DNA of 64,000 nucleotides from Laccaria trichodermophora (Eukaryota > Basidiomycota > Agaricomycetes > Agaricales > Hydnangiaceae), in the NCBI GenBank assembly GCA_018417955.1, contig JACTVC010000053.1:62001-126000 (forward strand), written 5' to 3'. Positions 11,787 through 21,401 of the stretch are shown one piece after another. The number at the start of each line of letters is the position of its first letter. Within the stretch, counting starts at the first letter, position 1. The notes under the pieces were generated by a model. That model worked only from the letters and a program-made list of their open reading frames with translations. It had not been told where the DNA came from and searched no databases. The position numbers and the translations under genes are program-made.

Positions 11787-13052
11787 TTGTGGCATGGTAG
11801 CATCGACGCACCTGCATTAACTTGGGTATCTACGTTAGCATTGGGCTTCCCCATCACCGTGCATGTGCTGGGCGCGGCACGCTGATGCGTGGCCACCTCG
11901 GTGCTGATGGTGCTGGTGTCGACGTTGGCAGGTGGGACATGCTGGTGTGGGGTCGTGTTGCTTGTGTTGGCACGCGCATCGCGCTGATGCGGGGCGGTGT
12001 TGGTGCTGGGGGTGGTGGTACTGGTGTTGGTGGGCGTGGCTTGCTGACGTGTGGCCGTGTTGGTGGTAGCGGTGTTGGTGCTGGTGTGGGCACGCTTGGT
12101 GCTGGCCTGGGTGTGCTTGGTGTTGTTGGGCTGGTCGTTGTGCTGGTCGTCCTGGTTGTCGAACTGATGCATGGCCGTGTTGGTGGTAGCGGTGTTGGTG
12201 CTGGCGTAGGCGCACTTGGTGCTGGCGTGGGTGCACTTGGTGTTGATGGCCTGGTCGACGTCCTGGTCGTCTTCCTGGTCGTCCTGGTTGTCGTCCTGGT
12301 TGTCATCCTGGTTGCCGTCCTCGTCCTGCTGGGTGTCTTCTTTGTCTGGTTGTTGGTCTTCGTTTGGTTTGTCTTCGTCGTGTCCGTTTCCTTCGTTGTT
12401 TGCTTCAATGGGGCCACCAAGTGGTTTGGCAGCCCGGCAGCGTTGGGTGGTGGAAGCGGGGATGGGCTGAGCAGGGGTGTCGTCGTTGACTGGTGTGGGT
12501 TGTTGGCCAGAGGCATTGGTGCGGCGAAGGGATCGACGTGGGGGTGCGACACTGATGCCGCTCGCAGATAGCACACGCTCGGCACTAGAATACACATAGA
12601 ATAAATTAAAAAAAATAAAAAAAAGATGAAAGAAAGAAAGGGGGAGGGAGGGGATACGCATGGGGTTTGCTTGGACCTGGGTGGCGACTTGAGCGCCACG
12701 TCCTCTCGATTGCGGTCCTGGGCGGTTTTCCTGTGGAAATCGTTAGTGGGGAACGAATTGGGGTGGAGATCGCACCTGATCGATGGCAATCGTCGTCGAC
12801 AATTGCCATCGATTGCAGGTGTACGCACCTTTGGGCAGGTGCCCTCGCCCGCCCTCGCTTTCCCCCCTTTCCTGCCCTTCCTTTGGTCTCCATGGCCTGT
12901 TCCTCGTAGTCAGCCCACTGGTCGGGATCTTCTTGGTCGTTGTTGTTGTTGTCGTTCTGGCCACGTTGGGTGCATTTGACTGGCTGCTTGTCCGCGTTTG
13001 ACGCTTGGTGCTTCCTTGACTTTGCTGGCGTGGTCTTCTTCTTTGCAGGCAT
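11750..13052 (-). CDS. KDZ-element accessory protein A, disordered Lys- then Thr/His/Asp-rich
   Basis: Three exons join in frame: 13,052-12,829, 12,730-12,677 and 12,584-11,750, with GTGCGT..CAG and GTCCAA..TAG introns. The start ATG begins MPAKKKTTPAKSRKH. The N-terminal 90 residues are strongly basic (KGRAGKGGKRGRARAPAQR). The rest is low complexity: repeated QDDNQDDNQDD acidic runs, then repeats of ASTNTATTNTA and HQRDARANTS. The third exon is open in two minus frames because of the repeats; the chosen frame is the one fixed by splicing. The product looks like a nuclear, DNA-binding disordered protein. No domain is recognised. Confidence 0.55.
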
Positions 13053-13235
13053 CGTGTGCGGTGGTTTGGACAAGGTGCGGTGGTTGGGTGGGTCGAACAA
13101 GGTTGGATGTGGTGGGAAGGTGGTGGTGGGAAGACAAAAGGAACGACGTGGCAACAAAGCCAACGTGTTTGGTAAGCTTTCGGAATGTGCTGGGAGGGAG
13201 GGTATATGAGGTGCAAAATTTGTGTGGCTAATAAA

Positions 13236-13311
13236 GCCTTCTTGGTGTAGTGGTATATTGTGGCATCTGTTGGTGCCCAAGAGATCAAGTGTTCAATTCT
13301 TGGTCATGGCA
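13236..13311 (+). tRNA. tRNA-like relic (proline-like) inside the KDZ element
   Basis: A 76-nt stretch has an A box (TGGTGTAGTGG), a B box-like GTTCAATTC, and is followed directly by a run of nine T, a Pol III terminator. The anticodon region contains GTTGGTGCCCA, resembling tRNA-Pro(UGG). The acceptor pairs only about four of seven bases and the anticodon stem needs a bulge, so it is not a working tRNA. It lies about 180 bp upstream of the start of accessory gene A and could act as a Pol III promoter or be a captured tRNA fragment. Confidence 0.35.
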
Positions 13312-13593
13312 TTTTTTTTTCCTTGTCTAATAATAACAATAATAAATAACCAGACATTGTAGACTCCTGCTGGACTCCATATGGAGTCTGGCTGGTTGAC
13401 TGTGTTCTGAGGTGGAGTCCATGCAGTCCAGATGGTGGACCTGGAGTCCAGCTGGATTCTGGGCCAACATTTGGCTGGGTTACCACCAAAGAAAAAATTG
13501 AAAGAAATAGTGGATGAACAGCAGTAATCCATCTGGAGTCTGCCGGAGTCCATCCGGAGTCCAACCGGAATATGTGGAGGAGTGTAAAGTCCT
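13312..13593. repeat. KDZ element right subterminal and terminal repeats
   Basis: After the T run come repeated GGAGTCCA/TGGACTCC motifs. The region ends in GGAGTCCATCCGGAGTCCAACCGGAATATGTGGAGG and GTGTAAAGTCCT (written here as two parts), the inverted copy of the left TIR. Its last base is at 13,593. Confidence 0.8.
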
Positions 13594-13603
13594 CACTGCG
13601 AAG
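13594..13603. repeat. Target site duplication, right copy
   Basis: CACTGCGAAG repeats the sequence at 7,329-7,338. The next codons (GACATTGTACATGCC) continue the interrupted hAT exon in the same frame. Confidence 0.85.
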
Positions 13604-14222
13604 GACATTGTACATGCCAAGTTCGACCGGAAATACAGTGGTCTTGACATTGAGGTAGTGGAGACCACCAAAGAAGACTCTCAGCCTACATCAGGGGTAC
13701 GTCGTTCTCAGACTTCTCAGTTCAATCATCATTTCTTACAATGTGCTATGCAGAACATGTTCGACAACTTGGCTGTGTTGGCTCCCCCTACACAGGCCGA
13801 CCTTCGAGACGAGCTCGACCGCTACCTCAGCACCGATGTGGAGGCAGTGGAGGATGTGATTTGTTGGTGGGTCGAAAACCGTGGCAAGTATCTGCGACTT
13901 TTGCGAATGGCACTGGATTATCTGACTATTCCCGGTATGTATCACATTCTCCTCTCGCAATTCTCCTCTAACGATACCACTAGCCATGTCTGTGGAAGTC
14001 GAACGTGTTTTCAGTCGCAGCTGACTTCTCCTCTTGCATGTTCGCAACCGAATGTCTGCGCAGACAACTCACGCCCTCCTTTGTCTTGGGAAATGGAGTC
14101 TTATGGGATTTGTACACGACAATGATATCAAGAAGATCACTAAGCTACCTGAGGTGCCAGAGGAAGATGGAGATTCTGAGGGGGAAGTAGATATGCCGGA
14201 TGGTTGGGACACCATTATGTGA
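13604..14222 (+). pseudogene. hAT-family transposase, 3' portion with dimerisation domain
   Basis: Exons are 13,604-13,696, 13,754-13,934 and 13,984-14,222. They encode DIVHAKFDRKYSGLD (joined to the part before the KDZ insertion), then ADLRDELDRYLST, VICWWVENRGKYLRLLRMALDYL, and the C-terminal hAT signature AMSVEVERVFSRS followed by RNRMSAQTTHALLCLGKW. A TGA at 14,022-14,024 falls where hAT proteins carry Arg (SRS-stop-LLL), consistent with CGA to TGA. The acidic tail ends at 14,222. Confidence 0.88.
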
Positions 14223-14405
14223 ACAACTCGAAATATACTTTATTTGTAGACAACCCATGGGTTACCCGCTCTGGGTCATACCCACCACTAACCCAGAGGA
14301 TACCCAGTGGATACCTGTACCCATCACCATGGGTGTGGGTACTTGTGGGTGTGGGTGCGGGTTGGCCTTAAGTGACCCAGGGTTTACCCAGGCTATTCAC
14401 TAGAT
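14223..14405. repeat. hAT right subterminal repeats
   Basis: Directly after the hAT stop come clustered direct and inverted copies of ACCCATGGGTTACCC, GTGGGTACTTGTGGGTGTGG and similar. Repeats of TGGGTAC/GTACCCA are usual near hAT ends. The element end is probably near GTTTACCCAGGCTATTCACTAG (14,381-14,403). The matching left end was not found. Confidence 0.55.
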
Positions 14406-14436
14406 ATCCAGAAGTGGTTCAAATTTTTTATCACAG

Positions 14437-14535
14437 TAGGTGAAAGAGTACAGTCCTTTGCATATTTTTGTGTGAAAATCAAAATGTTTTCAAAACCAGT
14501 CATGTGGTATGTGCCTGAGCCAAACAAGGCAGTTA
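14437..14535 (+). repeat. Inverted repeat pair, left copy
   Basis: This matches the reverse complement of 17,413-17,515: both contain TACAGTCC-TTGCATATTTTTGTG, GAAAATCAAAA, GTTTTC-AAAAC-AGTCATGTG and GTGCCTGAGCCAAACAA. The left copy has lost CpG sites that the right copy keeps (ACGTTTTCGAAAAC reads ATGTTTTCAAAAC here). The pair may be the ends of an element of about 3 kb that includes the Tc1-like scrap near 17.1-17.3 kb. Confidence 0.6.
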
Positions 14536-14555
14536 GCTTTGACTTAGCTTTGACT

Positions 14556-14893
14556 TACAGTGCTTTGCATTGCCGTCTGCACACTGAAATCGCGAAAATT
14601 GTGTTTGGTTTTGTATGTTCATCACAGATTGTCATGCATCAGGACGACTTTGGGAATTTTGAATTTCTCAAACCCAACTTTTGTTGTGCCTCAGGTATTG
14701 GATGAGATGTGCATGTGAAGCATTGTTTGCCATGATGAGCAACAGTGTTCACCGCAGGAGATTGCAGGCCTTGTTGGATGTTGCATCCGGTAAGCGGTCT
14801 CTTACTTCCTGATTTGAGGGTCACAGTACAACACACACAAACACAATTTCCAAAACTCGTTGTGCAAACAGCAATGCAAAGCACTGTAGCTTT
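14556..14893. mobile_element. Small non-autonomous element (MITE), hAT-like ends
   Basis: The ends are inverted: CAGTGCTTTGCATTGCCGTC on the left and GACGG-like GCAATGCAAAGCACTG on the right, continuing to AATTGTGTTTG / CAAACACAATT. CAGTG..CACTG termini fit hAT-derived MITEs. Both flanks carry GCTTTGACTT repeats, so no clean 8-bp target duplication can be named. No coding sequence. Confidence 0.55.
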
Positions 14894-15140
14894 GACTTGG
14901 CTTTGACTTGGCTTTGACTACATCAGGAAACAGTGAATTTATAAGTAGTTGCTCGGCAAAATCCATTGCACTGGTACTTTTTGGTTCTTCACCATAGCAG
15001 GCAGTAGCCACAGCATGTCTGGGTAGTTGGCCTTTATATCCTGAGTAGCTGTCTGACAAGTGTCAGTAGTCCCAATATCCTTTCACTGGAGACCTGTAGC
15101 TTCAGTAGAAGAAATGATGCAAGCCAACAAGCAGTGGTAG

Positions 15141-15430
15141 TTAAGAAGAAAACATTGTTATTTTGTACAGCAAAGAGACATGAAGATCAACTACAAATAT
15201 CATAGACGGAAAGTTGTTATGGCGAAGATTTGTGAACATGTTGGTGTCAAGATCATCGGCTGTGTGTTGCAGGGGTGTGTACCAATGAACGTAGGCGAGG
15301 GGATGGTTGGATTGGCTGAATTCAGCTGGCAACTTGAAGATGACCAGCATGGAGCCCTAGCGAAAACAGTCAGTGAGATGAAGGAATGACATTTCGACGT
15401 TTGGGGCTTACAAATGGGTACAATGAACAA
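15141..15430 (-). pseudogene. Fragment of a transposon-associated protein (LAYVHWYTPL motif)
   Basis: The minus strand reads MLVIFKLPAEF, then HPLAYVHWYTPLQHTADDLDTNMF, then a Val/Ile-rich end. I recall similar LAYVEWFTPF segments near the C-terminus of large basidiomycete transposon-encoded proteins, but I cannot name the family. The segment is isolated, with frame breaks on both sides, so it is at most a gene remnant. Confidence 0.3.
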
Positions 15431-15499
15431 GCAAAGCAGGCTTCTATCAACGCCACAAGGGAGGTGATGTTGTCGCCATGAAACCGAGCCGCCTTCCTT

Positions 15500-15883
15500 C
15501 TATTCCCTTGCGTCATGTATGTCGTTGTCGATGTCGTCGTCGGTTGAGGGGTCGCACGAATACGCCACGAGGCCACGCATACAGTTGATATGTGTATTGG
15601 CTCTGGAACCCAGATGGGTGAACGGGGATTGGAAAGCAGGAGAGCTTTGACTGAGAGGGAAAGAGGCGAAAGATTTGAAAGAGGATGAGTGGGGAGAGCG
15701 AGCATTTACGGTGATTGTGTTGGGTGTGTTGGAGGACGAAAATGGAGGAAAGTCGAAGTCGGATGGGTTGTATGTTGGTTGGCCATGAGACGAACAAGGT
15801 TGACCTAGGCTGATTGTGTTGCAGGTGGACCTGTCAGCATGAACAGGGGGGTGGCCATGTGACGACTGAGGCAATGCATCCAC
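15500..15883 (-). CDS. Hypothetical Ser/Pro-rich ORF, 127 residues
   Basis: An ATG-initiated ORF (MDALPQSSHGHPPVHADR) is rich in Ser, Pro and His. It contains SDFDFPPFSSSNTPNTITVN and ends in an acidic DPSTDDDIDNDIHDARE tail. No domain is recognised. A shifted frame downstream (GNRRKAARFHGDNITSLVALIEACF, to about 15,370) also looks protein-like, so the two may be parts of one decayed gene that runs toward the fragment at 15,141-15,430. Coding status is uncertain. Confidence 0.3.
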   Translation of the reverse strand: MDALPQSSHGHPPVHADRSTCNTISLGQPCSSHGQPTYNPSDFDFPPFSSSNTPNTITVNARSPHSSSFKSFASFPLSQSSPAFQSPFTHLGSRANTHINCMRGLVAYSCDPSTDDDIDNDIHDARE

Positions 15884-16149
15884 CGGTGAGGCTGCTAATG
15901 GTGAGGCTCCAGTGATGAGAGGATGCTAAGTGCTAAGGCCAGGTTCCGGTGAAAAAGTGGTGGATGTCGAATTGAACAACTTCAAGTGACAAGTCCACAA
16001 TTCCTTCAAGTCTGTTTAAACTCCAACACCATGTGACGATGTTGATTTTTGAATTTCCTAACACGGAAATCCATTGTTCCTTCCTTCCCCCCACATTGCC
16101 AATGCGTAAGTTGTGCGTAAGTAAGGCTTTCCAACCAAGTCCTCTTCAT

Positions 16150-16720
16150 CTGCAGTCAGTACGTCCCTTCCTTCTTCATCCATGTTCTCCGCACTCACGA
16201 CCCTCTTTGGATGCTCATCTCTAGTCTGCGTGTACATAATTCCTCCTCATCTGTCTTGGTCATACTCACACTCATCCCTTTGCTCTCCTCGTTTCCAGTT
16301 TGTGCGTGTTTTCACCTGTCCTCGTCCACGTTCGCCGTACTCACACCCCATGTCTCCTCATCTCCAGGCAGTGCTGACCAACATACCCCCATGCATGTTT
16401 AGCATGTTTGTGCGTACTCTCATCCTCCTTCATCTGTGTTTGACCTATTTACCCCCTGCCCCCTTTCTCCCCTCATATCCAGGCAGTGCGTGCTTTCCTT
16501 GTCTCTGATCGGTCTTCGTCATACTCCCCCCCTTCGTCGCCTCATATCGAGACAGTGTGCACTTTCCTTGTCTCTTATTGGCTTTCGTCGTACTCACCAC
16601 ATCCCCTCCCTCCTTTCTCTCCTCATCTTCAAGCAGTGCTTACTTTTGTCACCTCTTATCGGCATTCGTCATACTCATGCCACCCCTTGCTTCCTCATCT
16701 CCAGTAGAGCTCATGATTAG
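16150..16720 (+). repeat. Decayed small array of the 72-bp-type repeat
   Basis: About eight units of roughly 65-82 bp share the plan of the large array at 37.3-44.1 kb: a GTGCGTGCTTTC-like start, a TCATCTGTGTT-like middle, (T)ACTCAC, and a pyrimidine tract ending CTCCTCATCTCCAG. Examples are CTCCTCATCTCCAGGCAGTG near 16,355 and TTTCTCCCCTCATATCCAGG near 16,462. The units differ far more from each other than those of the large array. The apparent ORFs here come from the repeat. Confidence 0.65.
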
Positions 16721-17079
16721 ACTAGTAGCTTGTTTGTGTATATATATTGCCCCTTAATACACCAATGCTTCCCGATCGCTACTTCCCTTTTGGCCCAAAA
16801 AGATGACCAGCTACCCATTGTGTACTGTGAACCAGTAGCCTCCAGAGATCAAAACAATGCAAGCAACATATTATTAGACTTAGTTACAGAGCTCTGGTTC
16901 ACCTGGTAGCTTCAGTAGACACAGAGCAACACACACAATGTAGAGCTATCTAGTGAATTCAGGAAACTACTGGTGCTACTGAGATTAGTAGGATGACTAT
17001 GGGAACTATGCACTAGGGGACTTGTGTACCCAGGTATTCAGTATACTAAGGGTATTTGTAACTACTGACCCAAGTCAGC

Positions 17080-17340
17080 GCCTCCTGATGTATGGCTCCC
17101 TACTAGGCCTCCCTGTCTCTCCGACGACCTCAAGGAGTGTCTCATTCAATGAGGCTACATAAATTAGATGATCATGGGGGGGGATATGTATGTGATCTCC
17201 CCAATGTCCCCCACTGCTCTATTGGCAATGTTATCTACAATTATTTAAGAGATTTTGGCCAAGTAAGAAACTTATTTACCCATCGTGCAGGACGGCCTTC
17301 TGCCCTAACCAATGTCAGGGATTATTGAATTGAAGTCAGC
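17080..17340 (+). pseudogene. Tc1/mariner-like transposase N-terminal scrap
   Basis: Two overlapping frames read LSDDLKECLIQ and then NYLRDFGQVRNLFTHRAGRPSALTNVRDYLIEV. These resemble the paired helix-turn-helix and the GRPxxLT hook of fungal Tc1-like DDE transposases. The frame changes near 17,140, and nothing of the DDE core follows. It lies just inside the right copy of the inverted pair at 17,413-17,515. Confidence 0.4.
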
Positions 17341-17412
17341 AAGCCATTATGAGCTGGGCGGTGGATGGCTGGTCAAATTTTGAAGGTTCCAAGATGCGAG
17401 GAGGGGAGCAGC

Positions 17413-17515
17413 GAGCTGATTGTTTGGCTCAGGCACACGTCACATGACTGTTTTCGAAAACGTTTTGATTTTCACAAAAATATGCAAGGACTGTAAAGGA
17501 GAAAAAGATATACTG
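17413..17515 (-). repeat. Inverted repeat pair, right copy
   Basis: This is the inverted partner of 14,437-14,535. It retains CpG-containing ACGTTTTCGAAAAC-type sites that are TpG/CpA in the left copy, so it is closer to the ancestral state. Confidence 0.6.
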
Positions 17516-18380
17516 TACTAATACGACCATGGCTTTGCGTCACGCATCACAGAGGCCTCTGAAGGAAGGGAAGCGAGGGTGATGTCACGCATCACACCGG
17601 CGTTTGAAGGTGTTTTCATGTATTATAAAATAGCATTTTTTTTTCTGGGGCCTGCGGCGCCCCTAGCCATATAAACTATACTGTATGATTTAACTACTTT
17701 ACAACATATAACAGCTGTTTTAATTTTTTTAATTGACAATAGCCTCTGCTCGGGACAGCTGATGTGGATGAAGAGATCATACTCTTCGTCACACATCACA
17801 TCAGCTATTGAAGCAATGAAGAGATGGTCAAAACATGTCACGCCCTAAAGGTACTTCGATAACGTTGATGACAAAGCATCGATCAATTGGACCACCAGCT
17901 AAGCACATAAAATCGCGATTCGCGCCCTATGTATGTTTTTTTTCCAAGTCTTGCACGAGTCATAACTCACTGTGATCTTGAGGGTTGAGTTTAGCAGTAG
18001 TGCCCAAGTACCAACCTAGTTAGCGCCGTTCAAGCCTGGTGATTCAAGAATTCCGCCGGACCTACACGGGCACACTGGATGATTGAAAGTTCCGTTTACC
18101 CTAGCCAACTGGCGGAGGACATCATCATCGATTCTCATCACCCCAGTTAGTATTGTTCAGTGTCCATAACAGGCCGCGTGTTCTGTATAATTAGAATGCT
18201 AAAAACCTTCAAGTTTATAGTGGCCGTGTGTAGATCAAGCAATGATCCTGCAGAAAAACCACCTGATCGCTTGAAATGGGAACCTCAAAGGTGGGGGCAG
18301 GTTTTGCAAGTCTTTCTAATTAAATGCTGACCACTTGTAGCGGCACGCCTTCTCTGCGATCATAACGAGGTCCATAATAG
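17516..18380. other. Intergenic, no gene seen
   Basis: The only notable pattern is three copies of GTCACGCATCACA-like sequence (17,537, 17,581 and about 17,790). A 72-residue minus ORF (17,841-17,623) has no recognisable feature. The AT-rich tract at 17,630-17,730 carries a T8 run. Confidence 0.5.
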
Positions 18381-18391
18381 GGCCGGTCATA

Positions 18392-18997
18392 GTGGAGCAT
18401 ATATATACGTCTACAGCTCAAAGCTGTATCAATGAGCTTCCAGCCCAACGCCTCCATCTGCACCTGAATCGGTCTGCAGTCCTCTGTGTCAGAAATTACC
18501 TGGAAACGCAATGTCCCATACCGGTATACGCAACGGGAACAATACACCCGTCGAGGGTAAGTCTTTGCTTAGAACTGTCGATTCAAATGGTTCAATAGGT
18601 TACGCTGGTCAATTGCAAATAGGATCACTGGCTGACCACCTCAGTCCCACCCACAACCCAAGAGGCCACGGCCGTCCCCATGATCACGGTCATCATTCGC
18701 ATCGTCAAGCTCACCACACTCATCACCAACCGCATCATCACCATCACCAGGCTCACCACCCTGCGCCACACCACCACTCGCGAGGGCAAACCCACTCGCA
18801 CGTTCAGCATGGTCAGCATGATCAGCTGCGGGGCTGCCACGCCCTTTCCAATGTGCATGGACATCCTCGCGCCCATCACCAGCCCCGTAGTCATATTCAT
18901 CACATGCATCCGCACCGTCATGGCGGTGATCACCGAAGTAGGTTGTCCGGGTTGTCGTCCTCTCATCGAGAAAATACAAGTGTGGTAGTTCAGCCAT
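18392..18997 (+). CDS. Small Thr/Ile/Cys-rich protein, paralogue 1 (unknown function)
   Basis: Two exons join in phase. The first ends QCPIPVYATGTIHPSR, followed by a GTAAGT intron of about 65 nt (TAG acceptor at 18,622). The second opens DHWLTTSVPPTTQEATAVP, continues through a Thr/Ile-rich stretch (VIIRIVKLTTLITNRIITIT) and ends TEVGCPGCRPLIEKIQVW before TAG (18,994-18,997 region). The start is not fixed; the frame is open from 18,392, so further upstream exons are likely. The same exon-end motif and C-terminus recur, inverted, at 25,260-24,577. Alternative His-rich (same strand) and Asp-rich (opposite strand) frames are open too. The frame given is supported by the splice phase and by similarity to paralogue 2. 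Confidence 0.4.
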
Positions 18998-19291
18998 GAC
19001 GTAGTACGAAGGAATTCAAGTGGCCGTTTTGAATTGTTGAACTTGATTACCCGGTACCTGAGACTAATACAAGTTCTGCTCCGCTCGGTAAAGCGTCTCG
19101 CCTGTTCAGGCTAGTGAGACAACGGGTAGAGTTTGTGACAATATTGAACTGAGGCGTGACCATGAAACAAATCTATCCTCTAATGTTATCACCGACGAGC
19201 AGTAGATATTCAATGCGTTTCCGCCAATTCAATCTGCTCTCGCTCTCCTCCCACTTCTACCGACTTGAACACCAGTTCAGAGCCAGCTAAT

Positions 19292-21401
19292 ATGTCCTCA
19301 GAACCAGTCAATATTCCACAACCATCCAATGATATCTCCAAGCCAAGTAATCTTTTCTCTGAGCCAGCGGATATCTCATTAGATACACCCGGCACGCCCT
19401 CAAATTCAAACCCAAAACCAGCGGTCACCTCTCCAGAGACAGGAGACATAACCACAGAGGCTGCCGAGGCGCGCCCTACCTCGCCAAGTGTGGCCCGCCA
19501 CCATTCCCGTCAAAAAGGCCGCGACCGCCGCCTCTCCCTCGCCCTATCGCGCCCCTTGACGCGAGACGAAGACGAGTTTGTCAGTTTGCCTGACAATGTC
19601 TCCCTTCAAGACCTCGAAGAAAAATTGTCTCGCGATGGGTATCATATCGTTGAGTTTGAGCCTGGCAAGCATGAAGATCCAAGGGAATGGACGAAGGGGC
19701 GTAAATGGTTTGTTTGAACCTTTCTTTGGAGATGAGACAAAGTAACGACGAGGCGAGGTGTAGGTTCATCACCATCGCTGCTTCGTTTCTGTGTCTCGCG
19801 GTCGCGATAGGGAGTTCAATTGTTACTGGAGAGTATGTTTCCGTTCTGCTACCGTTCCCTCCGATCCTGAGAAATAGCGTAGCATAGAGGGCCCCACGCG
19901 AGAGCTCCGCATCAGACAAGTAATCACAAACCTCACCGTAACATGTTTCGTCATGGGCTTCGGTATTGGGTTCGTCTTTGTCTTCCTTCCTCCATCACAC
20001 CTTGATCCCACTGACCCCCACCTCCCCACAGCCCACTCTTCCTGGCGCCGCTCTCGGAGATATTCGGACGCAAACCCATCTATTGTATCTCCATGTTCTT
20101 CTACTTCATATTCACCCTTCCTAGCGCCCTAGCCCACGTCGCAGGGACGCTCATCGTCCCACGGATGATCGCAGGCCTTGCAGCTTCCGCTCCCATGTGC
20201 AACGTCGGCGGAACGATCGCGGACGTCTGGGAGACGGAAAATCGGGGTGCTCCAATGGGAATTTTCTCGGGGACAATCTTGTACGTCCCTTGTTCCCTTC
20301 CCTCTCTTTTCCATTCACTCATCCGCTCCACTTTCACAGCCTAGGCCCCTGCGTTGGCCCCATCATAGGGGGCTGGATCGGTCAACGCGCAGGCTGGCGC
20401 TGGATTTATTGGGTCCTGTTTATCTTCGTCGGAGCCACGTTCTTATTCACCCTCGTCATGCCTGAAACCCTGGCCCCAGTTCTGCTCAAGAAGAAAGCCG
20501 CAAGGTTGAGAAAGGAGACTGGGGACCCAATGTATCGTACTCTTGAGGAGCTGGAGAAGAAGCCGTTCAAGGAAGTGGTGGTAATCGCGTTGTTGAGGCC
20601 ATTCATTATGCTCTTCACCGAACCGATCATCATTTGTATGACGGTTTGTACGTGCTTTGCGACTTTGGTGTTGAACCGAGCTAATTCGACGAACTTGTGC
20701 AGATCTGTCATTCGTATACGCGCTCCTCTACCTCCTTTTCTTCGCCTTCCCTATCGCGTTTGCAGAGATCCGCCATTTCAGCTTGGGGATCACGGGGACT
20801 ACGTTTGTGAGCATCATGATAGGCATCATCGGCGCCCTCTGCCTTATCCCCGTGCAAGAAATGGTGTACAAACGCGCGACGACGCAAGGGGACTACCCCG
20901 AGGCAAGGCTCTTTCCTATGATGTTTGGGGCTCCGTACGTCTTTTCTTTTCTGCCGCCTCATCAAGCCTGACCCTCAAATTCGCAAAAGGATTCTACCAA
21001 TAGCACTGTTCATATTCGCTTGGACTGGGGCATACGCCCACGTCCACTGGATAGCACCTCTCATCGCAGGGGTCCTCTTCGGGTTCGCCATGCTGGCCCT
21101 GTACGTCTCTGCCAACTCATACATCATTGACTCCTACTCCGCGTACGCCGCCTCCGCCATCGCGGCCAAGACGTTTTTAAGGTCAGAGGTGGGCGCGGTG
21201 GTGCCCGTGTTCGTCACACCGATGTTCCATAACATGAAGTTCCAGTGGGCGGGGTTTTTGTTGGCGATGATTAGCGTGCTTATCGCTCCGATTCCGTACA
21301 TATTTTTCATGTATGGGGAGAGGGTTAGGAGGAGGAGTAAGAAGGCGACAAAGGCGGTTAAGGGGGGTGGGGAGGGGAGGGAGAAGAAGGGGGAAGTGTG
21401 A
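19292..21401 (+). CDS. MFS transporter, drug:H+ antiporter (DHA1, polyamine/multidrug type)
   Basis: The Ser/Pro-rich N-terminal tail starts at ATG 19,292. The 12-TM MFS core is spread over about seven exons. Visible signatures are PLFLAPLSEIFGRKPIY (motif A type), RMIAGLAASAPMCNVGGTIADVW, FLGPCVGPIIGGWIGQRAGW (motif C), PETLAPVLLKKKA in the central loop, FPMMFGAPILPIALFIFAW, and YIIDSYSAYAASAIAAK near the end, followed by a Lys/Gly-rich tail. Introns join in phase at 19,709/19,767, 20,000/20,032, 20,281/20,340, 20,636/20,701 and 20,936/20,987 (approximate). The junction near 19,831-19,888 does not join in frame with canonical sites as I read it. It exports drugs or polyamines across the plasma membrane by family; the substrate is unknown. 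Confidence 0.85.

Larger units (their letters stand above)
7339..13593 (-). mobile_element. KDZ-family DNA transposon, 6,255 bp, with three genes
   Basis: The two ends are inverted copies: ACTTTACACTCCTCCACA then ATTCCGGTTGGACTCC on the left, and the complement on the right. Beyond them are many GGACTCCAGATGG-type subterminal repeats (7,365-7,520 and 13,370-13,593). A 10-bp target duplication flanks the element, and it lies inside a hAT exon. All three genes read on the minus strand: 13,052-11,750, about 11,590-10,169, and 10,124-7,642. The last is the KDZ transposase. Two nonsense codons in the transposase suggest this copy is now inactive, although its structure is otherwise complete. Confidence 0.88.

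Noticed and set aside
11822..12571. 249-residue plus-strand ORF (Gly/Val-rich)
   Set aside because: It is the antisense of the low-complexity last exon of accessory gene A, whose frame is fixed by two in-phase splice junctions.
12743..13288. Other long minus-strand ORFs over accessory gene A's first exon
   Set aside because: They do not join in phase to the downstream exons. The MPAKKK frame does.
18320..18547. 75-residue minus ORF starting MYCSRCVYRYG
   Set aside because: Looks protein-like but overlaps the upstream exon of the plus-strand gene, and no splice continuation was found.
18625..18997. Asp-rich minus-strand ORF starting MAELPHLYFLDE
   Set aside because: It has an ATG and is open, but the plus frame is supported by splice phase and by the matching C-terminus in the second paralogue. 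The strand remains not fully certain.
19077..19145. tRNA-like segment (GGTAAAGCGTCTCGCC..GGGTAGAGTT)
   Set aside because: The D-arm and anticodon-stem resemblance is real, but there is no proper B box and no acceptor pairing. Too weak to annotate.
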